Assembly (NCBI RefSeq): GCF_910592395.1
Contig: NC_088316.1
Coordinates: 4,280,001-4,344,000, forward strand
Direction of reading: 5' to 3'
Origin: Lineus longissimus
Taxonomy: Eukaryota; Nemertea; Pilidiophora; Heteronemertea; Lineidae
DNA length: 64,000 nt
Below the pieces are notes generated by a model that saw only the letters and a list, made by a program, of their open reading frames with translations, did no database searches and was not told where the DNA came from. A program made the translations under genes and the position numbers. Shown here one piece after another: positions 10,781 to 19,682 of the stretch (within the stretch, counting starts at the first letter, position 1; each line of letters opens with the position of its first letter).

Positions 10781-12310
10781 CGTCATCTTATACGGTAGGA
10801 AACCCAGCGCCGAATGACGCATGGAATCTATTCTTGATGTAGGTTTCCAGTTTATCGATATTCCCACGTAATCAGGTTATGGTGAGGTATTCCCCTTGAA
10901 AGGGTATGACGTCATTCCGACTGGACTGTGAAAAATGGAGGAGTTTACAGGCGGATGAATATTCTTTTTGATACGGATTGACATATGAGCACTCACAAAC
11001 CAAACCAGGCATACAATGGTGGTGGGAGGACGGGTTATTTCCCATGCTGTATGGCATAACTTAACACAATTCAAAAATGAATTTTTGAAAAAAGTTCAGC
11101 ATTTATCCCTCCAGCTTAATGACTAGACATTATTGAAAATTGGTCGACCTTGTGATATCAAATTTTGAGCAAGAATAGAAGTTGCCCATTTTAAAATGCC
11201 CACACCTCTAACAATTTCTAACAAAGGGATTCCCTTTTGCACTTTGAGCTTATGACATCATCAAACTAAACCAACTAGGTAAAGGTAAAGGTTCGCAGCT
11301 TACGGCTGTATGTGTCTCACCAATTACACAAGTAGGAAGTTCACTTGAAAGGTTATATGTATATAAACACAACACAACAATGACAAGGGAAGTCCTTTTT
11401 ATCAATTTTCAGATGAAAGGGACTAGACTATAATGTCATATATCACAGTTGGAAAACTGAATAACATGAAATATCATAGGCCTGCTCTTACCTGAACAAG
11501 CAAGGCAAGTGAAATCCATTTTGATTGAGAATGTCAATGAATGATGTCAAAAGGTATACAGGAAATCCTGGGAAATTTCACTGGCCAACAATGCTCCTCT
11601 GTACAGAAGGGAAGTCATTTTGGAGGGGAGGAGAATTAAGGTTAAAATGAGATTGAGAAAATAACAGGCCTACAGGAACCTAATTCTGTCACAGGAATTC
11701 CTCCTTGGGGCAATATGAAGTCTGCAAAGGGCAGACTGAAAAGCTTTAATAATTAAATACAAGGAGAAAGGTCACATACCTATAGATTATACCTTACCAA
11801 AGACAAGGGAGTTCCCTTTTGTTGAGTCGTGACGTCAAAAGGCAAACAGACAGCCTGGCTATCAAGAGAAGGTCATGGGCTCACATGTACTTGAACACAT
11901 AAAAGGGAATTCTGTCTTTTTGACGGAGTGACGTCAAAAGGGGAAATGGAAAATACCCTGACGAATCCTAAGAGCTTTCTTGAGGGATGCATTGAAGACA
12001 GTCGGCACCATAAACTACAAAGGATTGGCTGGTGCAGGGAATCCACCCTTACATCTCTTGATTATCTCTAATTGATTAAAACAAGATGAGGGAACCCCTC
12101 CTTTATTTCCGGTATGTCTGTCCTCTCAGACAAATGGACAACGCAAAAACATCCCACACGTCTGCTCCTTCAGAAGCCAATTAATTTAAAGGTATCACTT
12201 TCCCGAGGGAGATGGCGTCATCTCGGACAATCGGAACTTCTCATCTCATGAGTATTGACGCCATACGCCCCCATTGTCCTTGCCGGGAATATGTCAGGTC
12301 AAAAGACCGG
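10781..12310. repeat. Degenerate repeats carrying TGACGTCA palindromes
   Basis: The pairing of an AAGGGA-TTCCCTTTT-like inverted motif with TGACGTCA or a one-base variant recurs at about 10888-10918, 11225-11260, 11810-11838 and 11903-11940. Partial versions lie near 10790, 11390, 11550-11615, 11695 and 12085. Spacing is irregular (about 100-340 bp), suggesting an old tandem or dispersed family. TGACGTCA is the CREB/ATF consensus site; whether any copy is functional is unknown. Confidence 0.4.
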
Positions 12311-12639
12311 ATTATTGTAAAAGGGCGAGACCAGCTGGATTAGGACTCCAATCTGACTTTAGACATTTGCCTGACACCGATTTTGGGATTACTGACTTAT
12401 ACCACCTACTGTAAGATCATCACAATAGAATATCATAGATATTTTTATGTCTAATGCAATGGATTGAAGCCTTCACTACTGCAGTCGTCGCAGCTGCTCG
12501 CCATTGCTAAAGCATTTCTTAGACGAAAGACACAGTTGTCTGCGTTCCCACAGGTCAAAATCAATATTAAAAGAGGCAGAGGGGGGCTTGTCCTTGTAAC
12601 TTGAAAGTATGTATGTTATACAAATGAAATGGCATGTAC

Positions 12640-12800
12640 ACCTTTTAATTGGAGGTCAGGTGATTTGGGATTTCCCTGAAATTGAATCTGAAAATTTCCA
12701 ATTGCATCAATACGTAATGAATAGTTTCATCAATGCTGTTGTGCAGACTTAATGCGAAGTTTCAGCTAAATTGTTTCAAAATAATGTAGCTGTACAAGGG
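12640..12800 (-). mobile_element. MITE family A, copy 3 (partial)
   Basis: The minus strand carries the family core: AGCTGAAACTTCGCATTAAG, then CTGCACAACAGCATTGATGAAA and an ATTGGAAATTTTCAGATTC-like end. Terminal repeats are eroded. Confidence 0.5.
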
Positions 12801-13167
12801 CAATGTTAAGGCCTTGCAAAGGCCTTTAGAACCCTTTATCAATGCTGGTAGCTAGAGAAATGGAATTCTTAAGAACAAATCCTATTGCACTGTTTCTGAA
12901 CCCCATACCAGGGACTTTTGACATATTCTAAAGTGGGACTATGGTAATATTTCACTACATGTTGAATGATTGGAGATGTCCTTCAACTTCTTGCTCCATT
13001 AGGAAAAGATGGAATTTAGATTGGCAATATTTCCGTTGAGTGTGAGTGGGAGTAAGATATTTACTGACGATGCCTTTTCAGGGTGTATATCAAATCTATG
13101 AAATTGGCATAATCTGAGGGAGAAATTGCCCATTTCCTTACAAGAAATGGCCATTTTGTTAGTTCAT

Positions 13168-13338
13168 ACTTACCTATGGAACACTTTTGCATGTTACTCC
13201 ATTTGGGCTCAAACACAAGAGTATCCCTTTAATTTTCTAAAGGGAGAACTGAGTTAACAGCTCGGCCGCCAGGCGGCGCCCTGACCGATCCCGCGAGATC
13301 GCGCCGATCTCATGCCGCCATATTTAGTCTTTACTCTT
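13168..13338. repeat. DIRS inverted terminal repeat, left copy
   Basis: 171 bp forming the reverse complement of 19495-19665, with a single mismatch seen (TTTAG versus TTCAG near 13325). A GC-rich core lies near its middle (GGCCGCCAGGCGGCGCC, itself nearly palindromic). Outward of it, a further ~40 unique bases (13129-13167) complete the element end. Confidence 0.95.
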
Positions 13339-13386
13339 GAGCGTTAATAAAGAGTATGTCCCGTTTGTGGGGACGGCGGGAGGGCC

Positions 13387-13494
13387 GTGTTCCATAGGTA
13401 AGTATGAACTAACAAAATGGCCATTTCTTGTAAGGAAATGGGCATTTTGTGTCATTCAAACTTACCTATGGAACACTTTTGCATCGAATCCCAG
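13387..13494. repeat. DIRS internal complementary region (circle junction)
   Basis: The first half (13387-13442) is the reverse complement of the element's left outer end. The second half (13441-13494) is the reverse complement of the right outer end. Together they spell the two termini joined head to tail, as in the DIRS1 model where this region templates completion of the circular intermediate. It lies between the recombinase stop codon and the left ITR. Confidence 0.93.
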
Positions 13495-13915
13495 CAACCT
13501 ATTGGAGGTGGGAAACGAGGACTTACCTAAGGCTGAGCTGTTGTTCCATCCAGGAGGCACCACCGGCATATTAGCTAAGGAGGACCGCCAGGGGAAAGAA
13601 ATGGGGAGAACCCGGAGGACCGGTATTTTGATCTCGGTATTACAATCATATTATAGAGAGTAATAGACCCATTCTCCGGAAAGCGCTAGAATTGCGTAAT
13701 AAAACCATCTTCTTTCCGGCAACAGAGCTTAGAGCAAGTAAGGCATGTTGAAGGGTGTAGAATGAATTATTGCTAAACAACAATAAGAAATTGCGTCCTT
13801 TCTAGTCTACTAGGGGTTGCCTGGATGTTGAAGATAGGGCATATCAAAAATGGCGCAAGATGCGCGTTTGACTCTTCAATCGGGCTTCCCCCCCCCTTTT
13901 TTGATCTAGCCAGGA

Positions 13916-15022
13916 TCAAACAACATGCCCCGCAGACACAATCGGGCCGATTGTGTGCATGCCATCTACGAGGGAAGAAACGTCTCGTAGGTAGAAACGA
14001 GAGAATGTGGAGTGATTACTCCAACATGCAGCGGAAACGACTTCTTGAAGAGCAACTCCTCGGTAGTTAGCCCAGGAGGTGGCTAGTGCTCTAACTTCGT
14101 GCGCTGAGATGTTAGCTAGCGCACGAAGATCAGAGGAAGTCTTCAAGGTGTTGTAGGAAAGACGAATAGTCTCCACAATCCACCTTGAAATAGTGGCGGC
14201 CGCTATCTCTCGTTTATTTCCCTCCTTATAGGACAAAAACAAACGCTCTCTCCCCTGGCGGATACCGGGAGGTTTTGTCCTATTTATGTAGAACTTTAGG
14301 GCCCTGACGGGACATAAAGTTCTGTCAGGAAGATCATAAGAGATCGTTCCTGACAGAGAGGGAATAGTAACCGGGGGCCGAGAGGCGGCCGGTCCCTGGT
14401 TCTTCGCCAGAAATCCTGGTATAAAAGCCAGGATAACCTCCCCTCCCTCTCTAAAAGCCAGCTTCTTAAAAGAAAGTGCATGGAGCTCTGATCTCCGTTG
14501 GGCGGTAGCCAAGGCTACTAGAAAGACCGTTTTGAGTGTCAGATATTTCATGGATGAAATAGACATGGGTTCAAAAGGATGCCTCATGAGCACCTTAAGG
14601 ACAACAGAAAGGTCCCATTTAGGGGTGTTGTGAACCGGTCTAGGACGCTCTAATAACATTCCTCTGAAAAGAGGGGTTATTTGGTCCTCCCAACGAAGAT
14701 CCCAGGTGCTTAAAACACGGAGGGTAGAAGCGATGGCGGACTTGTACCCTTTTATAGCCGTGACAGATAGTTGTCTTTCCGTGAATAATTCAATAAGGAA
14801 ATCAACTAATCTGTATATAGAGGGAGAGATCGGATTAACTCCGTTCTCCCTGCACCAGGAAGTGAAGGTAGACCACTTTCCTTGATACACATCAAGGGTA
14901 GACCCCCTTTGAGGTGCGGACATGCGCTTGACAGCGATGTCCGAAAAGCCTCTCTGGTGGAGATGCAACTGGATAAGTTCCAGGCGTGAAACTTGAAAAA
15001 TCCAGGGTTCTGGTGGTAGCAT
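13916..15022 (-). CDS. DIRS tyrosine recombinase (integrase)
   Basis: Catalyses integration of the circular DNA copy. The open frame extends upstream to 16828, but only its last ~370 codons look functional; an ATG at 15022 is a sensible start, overlapping the end of the RT ORF (14806) in another frame. An N-terminal SAM-like DNA-binding region (KRMSAPQRGS through the LSVTAIKGYKSAI segment) is followed by the catalytic domain. Its signatures are the first Arg in ATAQRRSELHAL, His and second Arg in SAHEVRALATSW, and the Tyr nucleophile in STFSRFYLRD. All R-H-R-Y positions are intact. The frame is the same as that of gag. The upstream 600 codons of this frame shadow the RT and are not annotated as coding. 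Confidence 0.92.
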   Translation of the reverse strand: MLPPEPWIFQVSRLELIQLHLHQRGFSDIAVKRMSAPQRGSTLDVYQGKWSTFTSWCRENGVNPISPSIYRLVDFLIELFTERQLSVTAIKGYKSAIASTLRVLSTWDLRWEDQITPLFRGMLLERPRPVHNTPKWDLSVVLKVLMRHPFEPMSISSMKYLTLKTVFLVALATAQRRSELHALSFKKLAFREGGEVILAFIPGFLAKNQGPAASRPPVTIPSLSGTISYDLPDRTLCPVRALKFYINRTKPPGIRQGRERLFLSYKEGNKREIAAATISRWIVETIRLSYNTLKTSSDLRALANISAHEVRALATSWANYRGVALQEVVSAACWSNHSTFSRFYLRDVSSLVDGMHTIGPIVSAGHVV

Positions 15023-16968
15023 CTCCCCAGGGGGTGCCACAGGAGGTGCTTCCAAGTAGGAAGACTCCTGGGGTGATCTATCAGGAGCTCCAGCAAGGCT
15101 GGGAACCAGGCCTGATTTGGCCAGCAAGGTGCGATGAGAGTTATTCTCACCGGATGGCTGGTCAAGATCTTGTTCAGGACTGGTTGGATGAGAGGGAGGG
15201 GTGGAAACGCATATGCGTTCAGCCCGACCCAAGAGGCTGTAAGGCTGTCGACTTCCAGGGCCTCTTCGTCCGGAAGTGGAGAGTAATAGATGGGAAGGCG
15301 ATTGTTCAGCCTGGTGGCGAACAGATCTACCTTCGGAGATTGCCAAAGGCGACAAAGGTCGTCTACAATCTCCTGATGGAGTGTCCACTCTGTCTGAACT
15401 AGCTTGTTCTGACGGGACAGGGCGTCGGCAAGGATGTTGCGATTGCCCGGTATGTGTCTGGCACATATCGATACTCCAAGGTCGGCACAAAGATGGTAAA
15501 GCTCCCAAGTTAGCTGGCAAAGAATGCCGGACTTTGTGCCTCCCTGTCTCCTGACATATGCTACTACTGTAGAATTGTCGGAGAACAGGGTTACTCTCCG
15601 ATTCTTCAGGCGAAGGGAAAGAGCCCTCACGGCAAGAAGGACAGCCTTCATTTCCAATATATTTATTGGAAGAATGGTCTCCTCCCTTGTCCATAGACCT
15701 CTTATGGACATGTCCCCGTTGTTCAGATGTGCTCCCCACCCTAGTAGGGAAGCATCTGTGAACAGGGACACTTCTGGGGGCGGTGGAGCAAGATCTACAC
15801 CGCTTTGGAGACGAGTCTCCGACTCCCAGAAGTTCCAGACGTTCTTGAGTAGGTATTGAGGTATCAATACCAACTTGTCTAATGGGTCCCTGTGGGGTTT
15901 CCATAGAGACATTAGAAACATCTGGATGGGACGCATATATAGACGGCCAAGGGGGATTTGGTCTGCTGCCGAATTCAGAAGTCCCAAAAGGCTCAAGCAT
16001 CGCCTTGCGGGAGCTCGAGTCCTTCCTCTGAATTCTGCGACGAGATGAAGAATTTTCTTTATCCTGTCTAGGGGGGGCAGCATTTTCCCTATGGCCGTAA
16101 GGAACCGAACTCCAACGTAAACGAAGTCTTGGGATGGTATGAATTCTGACTTTGTTTCGTTGATAATCCAACCTGCGGAAACTACTTTTTGCTTTAGAAC
16201 CTGAAGTTGTTGCAGTAGTAGTTCCCGCGATTTGCAACGGAGTAGCCAATCGTCTAGGTAGTGATGGAGCTTGAACCCCATCACGTGAAAGGGAGCGACG
16301 AAGGCTGTGACTATCATCGTAAAAATTAGGGGTGCCGATGCCAGACCGAACGGCAGGGCCCTGAATTGATACGTCTTTCCTTCGTAATGGAATCGAAGGA
16401 AGTGTTGATAGTCTGGATGGATCGGTACATGTAAGTACGCATCCATTAAATCCATCGATACCGCCCAATCGTTGGGCTGTATCGCCGTTGCTATAGACCT
16501 GGTGGTTTCCATCTTGAAATGAGGAACATTCAAGAAGGTGTTTAACCTGGAAAGGTCTATGATCAGCCTCCATGTCCCTGCTTTCTTGGGAACCAAGAAA
16601 ACGTGGCTGTAAAAGCCGGGGGAGCATGGATCTTGAAGGACCTGGATAGCTTGCTTCTCCAGTAATGTCGCGACCTCTGCTTGGAGGGCAGAGGCCTTGA
16701 CTGGGTCCTTCGGTGGCTGAACTGGGGTTGGATATATGGTAGTCGGGGGGGTACGGTTGAAATCTAGTTTCACTCCGTACCTCAACATGTTTGGGACTGG
16801 GGACCCCTTTGGGCACCAATCGTCCCAAATGTCTGCAAATTTTTGCAGACGGCCCCCGACTACCGGAGTCGGCTCCTTTTTGCGTCCGGGAGGAGAAAGG
16901 AGGGGGGAGTCACCTCTTCCGGCCAGCACCCCTTGGGCGAAAGGAGTGCTTAGTCGGACCGGATCCAC
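14806..16968 (-). CDS. DIRS reverse transcriptase / RNase H polyprotein
   Basis: 720 codons. The reverse transcriptase occupies about residues 80-290. It has DLSRLNTFL, the first catalytic Asp in SMDLMDAYL (~173-176), FRALPFGLASAP and the active site YLDDWLL (~237-242). RNase H spans about 400-520 (TDASLLGWG, the NILEMKA Glu, SDNSTVVAY, and the DALSRQ Asp). After it comes the KVDLFATRLNN...YAFPP region typical of DIRS elements, sometimes described as methylase-like. The frame opens with GTG, so translation probably relies on frameshifting from gag (58-bp overlap, 16968-16910) or on the first ATG at 16788. The end overlaps the recombinase frame. No inactivating change is visible. Confidence 0.94.
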   Translation of the reverse strand: MDPVRLSTPFAQGVLAGRGDSPLLSPPGRKKEPTPVVGGRLQKFADIWDDWCPKGSPVPNMLRYGVKLDFNRTPPTTIYPTPVQPPKDPVKASALQAEVATLLEKQAIQVLQDPCSPGFYSHVFLVPKKAGTWRLIIDLSRLNTFLNVPHFKMETTRSIATAIQPNDWAVSMDLMDAYLHVPIHPDYQHFLRFHYEGKTYQFRALPFGLASAPLIFTMIVTAFVAPFHVMGFKLHHYLDDWLLRCKSRELLLQQLQVLKQKVVSAGWIINETKSEFIPSQDFVYVGVRFLTAIGKMLPPLDRIKKILHLVAEFRGRTRAPARRCLSLLGLLNSAADQIPLGRLYMRPIQMFLMSLWKPHRDPLDKLVLIPQYLLKNVWNFWESETRLQSGVDLAPPPPEVSLFTDASLLGWGAHLNNGDMSIRGLWTREETILPINILEMKAVLLAVRALSLRLKNRRVTLFSDNSTVVAYVRRQGGTKSGILCQLTWELYHLCADLGVSICARHIPGNRNILADALSRQNKLVQTEWTLHQEIVDDLCRLWQSPKVDLFATRLNNRLPIYYSPLPDEEALEVDSLTASWVGLNAYAFPPLPLIQPVLNKILTSHPVRITLIAPCWPNQAWFPALLELLIDHPRSLPTWKHLLWHPLGRCYHQNPGFFKFHAWNLSSCISTREAFRTSLSSACPHLKGGLPLMCIKESGLPSLPGAGRTELIRSLPLYTD

Positions 16969-19198
16969 CCTGGTTAGAGGAAGTATTTTTCCTCTTTCCA
17001 GTCCGGCGACCCTCCGCTTCCCGTCGGAAGGATCCAGCAGGAGCAGGCTGACTAGGCGGGGTAGGCCTAGGCAGGACCTGCCTGGCGTACGGGATTGAAC
17101 CCGATGCCTGCTGGGGCCTCTCTATCTTTCTAGCGTTAGGTAGAGAGGTCTTGGCCCTCTGTGTCGCAGTGGGGGCATATAATTTGTCCCAATCTTTCTG
17201 TGCTTGAGCCGCCTCTTGCACAGAATCTGCGAACAGGAAAGAACCGTCCATAGGAGCGGTTCTTAAGGCCCCTTCCAGCTGGAGGGATCTGATGACATTG
17301 AGAGAGCCCAGTGCGGCGTCTCTACGGAGTAGGACGCTATTTGCTGCGGTCTTGGCGGACAGCGCAATAGCGTGCCTAATCGAATGTGACAAGGATGTCA
17401 CAAGCGATTTTGTGTCATCAGATAGTGACTCATTATCTTTTAGGGATCTGGCTAGGGCCAGGTTAGTGTGCTCTGCGTAGGAGAGCACCGCTAACGTGTT
17501 TTTGGCCAGACCCTCTTGTGCTCTAAGGTCTCGGTAAGCCGAGGAGGAGGTCACCCTAGGCACGAGTTGGTCCAGCTGTACATCGTCCTTTAATATGGAA
17601 GTCGATGCTGCAGCTGGACAGCCGGCCGAGCTGACTCGATAATAGTCAGCGCGGTACTGCCTAACGGGAGGAAGTTGTGCCGTGAACAACTTCCCCGGTT
17701 TACACCAAGCTTCCGGTCCGACTGCCGGAAGGACAGGGATGGAAGTACGTTGGTGGGCGCCTTGTGAGTCTCTGATTGTACGCTCCAAAAGTTCAGAGAC
17801 TGCTAACACCGACGGGGAGGGAGGAAGGAATTCAAGTGCCCGAGTGGAGCCTTGAGAAACCTGTGGATTGGGATCCACTTCCTGTCCCCAGAGTGAAAAG
17901 GTCGGTGTTGACAAGGCTGGCAGTTCCGGCGGGGTAGGGCACAGATCCTGCGGGAGGTACGCTCTGATCAAGGATCTGAGTGTCCTCATATCCGACAGGA
18001 TACTGGCCTCCTCTGGTGACAGCTCCTCCTGATTGGGGGAGCGGTAGCCTGGCTGAGAACTCTCGTTCTCAGAAAATTCCTCTAAAATAGAGGAGTCGGA
18101 TGGTGGGTATCCGATGGGACCAGGCGCACCAGAGGAACCGGAACCCTGCTCCAGATGGCTGAGTCTATCAGAAAGACCTGCTACCATCTGGATGAGCTGG
18201 GACAGTTGCTGTCCCGACTCGGGTTCCGGACCCGACGTGCGGCTTCTCTCAACGACGGGCGGTTGAGGCGAGGGTGAGCGCATAAGCGAACCCTGGAAGC
18301 CGTATGTGCGGGCGAATGGGTCTTCCGGAAGCGGAAGTTGCCCATATTCTGAACTAGAGTTCAGATGTCCTCTCTGCGTAGCTCGTTCCATGGGAACGAC
18401 GCCTCTGCTACGAGGAGGGGGTGGCACTTCCGGTTGGTTCCACCCAAGAGGTTGGGCAACGTAGGGAGGTGCCTGCATTTCCGGTAGGACGAAGTCCGAA
18501 ACCGGAAATGCCCGTAACTCCTTCGCCGGTATGGAGCTACCGGAAGCCCTTTTAGAAGGAGGTACGGAGGGCGGAAACGCTGTTACCGAAGACGCATGGC
18601 GTTTCGGAGGTGGCGTTATAAGGTCCGGCCCTACTCTACTGTGTCCGTGAGGACTGGGGTTATTTCGCAGTAAAGACTGAGAAAAACCCCCAGTAGAGTC
18701 TTCGGTTACTGAAAAACGGGAACCCGCGTCAGTAACCGGAACTGCAATCGGCGGACCGGAAGCAGGGTGCTCCCGCGGGTACAAAGGGCTTGTACTCGGG
18801 GGAGCGGACGACAGGGGAACCGGAAGGTTCCCTGAGGTCCGGGGTATATTAAACCCTTGGAGACTTATTGGATGTAAGTCTCCCTTGGGACCACAGACAT
18901 TAATAATGTCAGATCCCGCATCCTTCGCAGCCGCGGCCGGAACCGGAACTCGGCTGACGGAAGGGGTGGTGGCGGGAGGTTTGCTAGACCTCCGGGTTAT
19001 ATGCCCGGAAACGGAACCGGAAGAGGGTTTAGGCGTCTTCGCGGCCCGTTTCCCGCCACCAGACGCATTCCTTTGTGGTGAGACAAAGGATGCCGTCGGA
19101 GGGGTACGCAATATAAAAAATGGTACCAATGACAATAAAAACACTGGGAACCCCAAGTAGGCCAGAAAGGACGCAATAATTAATGGAAAGGAAAACAT
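16910..19198 (-). CDS. DIRS gag-like protein (ORF1)
   Basis: 762 codons from an ATG at 19198. The bulk is low-complexity and rich in Pro, Ser and Arg. A moderately conserved-looking C-terminal half follows (about 410-700), with helical segments such as LSDDTKSLVTSLSHSIRHAI. It ends in a strongly basic tail (GKRKNTSS ... RPRGAGRKR) suited to nucleic-acid binding. No CCHC zinc knuckle is seen. The first ~30 residues are very hydrophobic (MFSFPLIIASFLAYLGF), unusual for gag, so the true start could lie further in or the 5' end could be spliced. Identification rests on position and composition, not on a recognised domain. Confidence 0.75.
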   Translation of the reverse strand: MFSFPLIIASFLAYLGFPVFLLSLVPFFILRTPPTASFVSPQRNASGGGKRAAKTPKPSSGSVSGHITRRSSKPPATTPSVSRVPVPAAAAKDAGSDIINVCGPKGDLHPISLQGFNIPRTSGNLPVPLSSAPPSTSPLYPREHPASGPPIAVPVTDAGSRFSVTEDSTGGFSQSLLRNNPSPHGHSRVGPDLITPPPKRHASSVTAFPPSVPPSKRASGSSIPAKELRAFPVSDFVLPEMQAPPYVAQPLGWNQPEVPPPPRSRGVVPMERATQRGHLNSSSEYGQLPLPEDPFARTYGFQGSLMRSPSPQPPVVERSRTSGPEPESGQQLSQLIQMVAGLSDRLSHLEQGSGSSGAPGPIGYPPSDSSILEEFSENESSQPGYRSPNQEELSPEEASILSDMRTLRSLIRAYLPQDLCPTPPELPALSTPTFSLWGQEVDPNPQVSQGSTRALEFLPPSPSVLAVSELLERTIRDSQGAHQRTSIPVLPAVGPEAWCKPGKLFTAQLPPVRQYRADYYRVSSAGCPAAASTSILKDDVQLDQLVPRVTSSSAYRDLRAQEGLAKNTLAVLSYAEHTNLALARSLKDNESLSDDTKSLVTSLSHSIRHAIALSAKTAANSVLLRRDAALGSLNVIRSLQLEGALRTAPMDGSFLFADSVQEAAQAQKDWDKLYAPTATQRAKTSLPNARKIERPQQASGSIPYARQVLPRPTPPSQPAPAGSFRREAEGRRTGKRKNTSSNQGGSGPTKHSFRPRGAGRKR

Positions 19199-19494
19199 GC
19201 CTACTTGAATTAAACACTATTGCAATGGATCTGAGTCTTGTTCATTACAATAGAGCGGAGAATAGCCTACTTAACTCTACCCTACCAAGATCAAAATAAT
19301 GGAGCCGGGTCGACTAAGCTAGCTAAGAAAATGTCTATAATTAAATAGACTGGACAATACTAATGCCAAGATAAGATTGGCGGTCTACTCCGTAGGTGAA
19401 TGAACCCAAAAATCGTCTAGACTTGGCTGGTTGAATTTGGTTTTAAATCGAATTCACGGCAGCTTTGAAAAAACGATGTGCTTCGTAGAAGCAC

Positions 19495-19665
19495 AAGAGT
19501 AAAGACTGAATATGGCGGCATGAGATCGGCGCGATCTCGCGGGATCGGTCAGGGCGCCGCCTGGCGGCCGAGCTGTTAACTCAGTTCTCCCTTTAGAAAA
19601 TTAAAGGGATACTCTTGTGTTTGAGCCCAAATGGAGTAACATGCAAAAGTGTTCCATAGGTAAGT
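19495..19665. repeat. DIRS inverted terminal repeat, right copy
   Basis: Reverse complement of 13168-13338 over 171 bp. Being at the 5' end of the element's sense strand, it is expected to contain the promoter. The outer extension to 19682 is unique apart from its copy in the internal complementary region. Confidence 0.95.
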
Positions 19666-19682
19666 TTGAATGACACAAAATG

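Larger units (their letters stand above)
13127..19682 (-). mobile_element. Full-length DIRS1-like tyrosine-recombinase retrotransposon
   Basis: A 6.55-kb element with the complete DIRS layout, read on the minus strand: 5' ITR, gag-like ORF, RT/RNase H ORF, overlapping tyrosine recombinase ORF, internal complementary region, 3' ITR. The three ORFs are uninterrupted and the ITRs are nearly identical, implying recent insertion. Boundaries come from the internal complementary region, which joins the two outer ends. They leave a TG at each border (13127-13128 and 19681-19682) and no longer target-site duplication, as expected for recombinase-mediated integration. It is markedly GC-richer than its surroundings and lies in the same orientation as the host gene, probably within an intron or its downstream part. 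Confidence 0.95.

Noticed and set aside
15022-16828. Upstream 600 codons of the recombinase frame as a separate protein
   Set aside because: This stretch overlaps the conserved RT/RNase H region in another frame, starts at TTG, and is low-complexity Ser/Arg-rich; it is a shadow.
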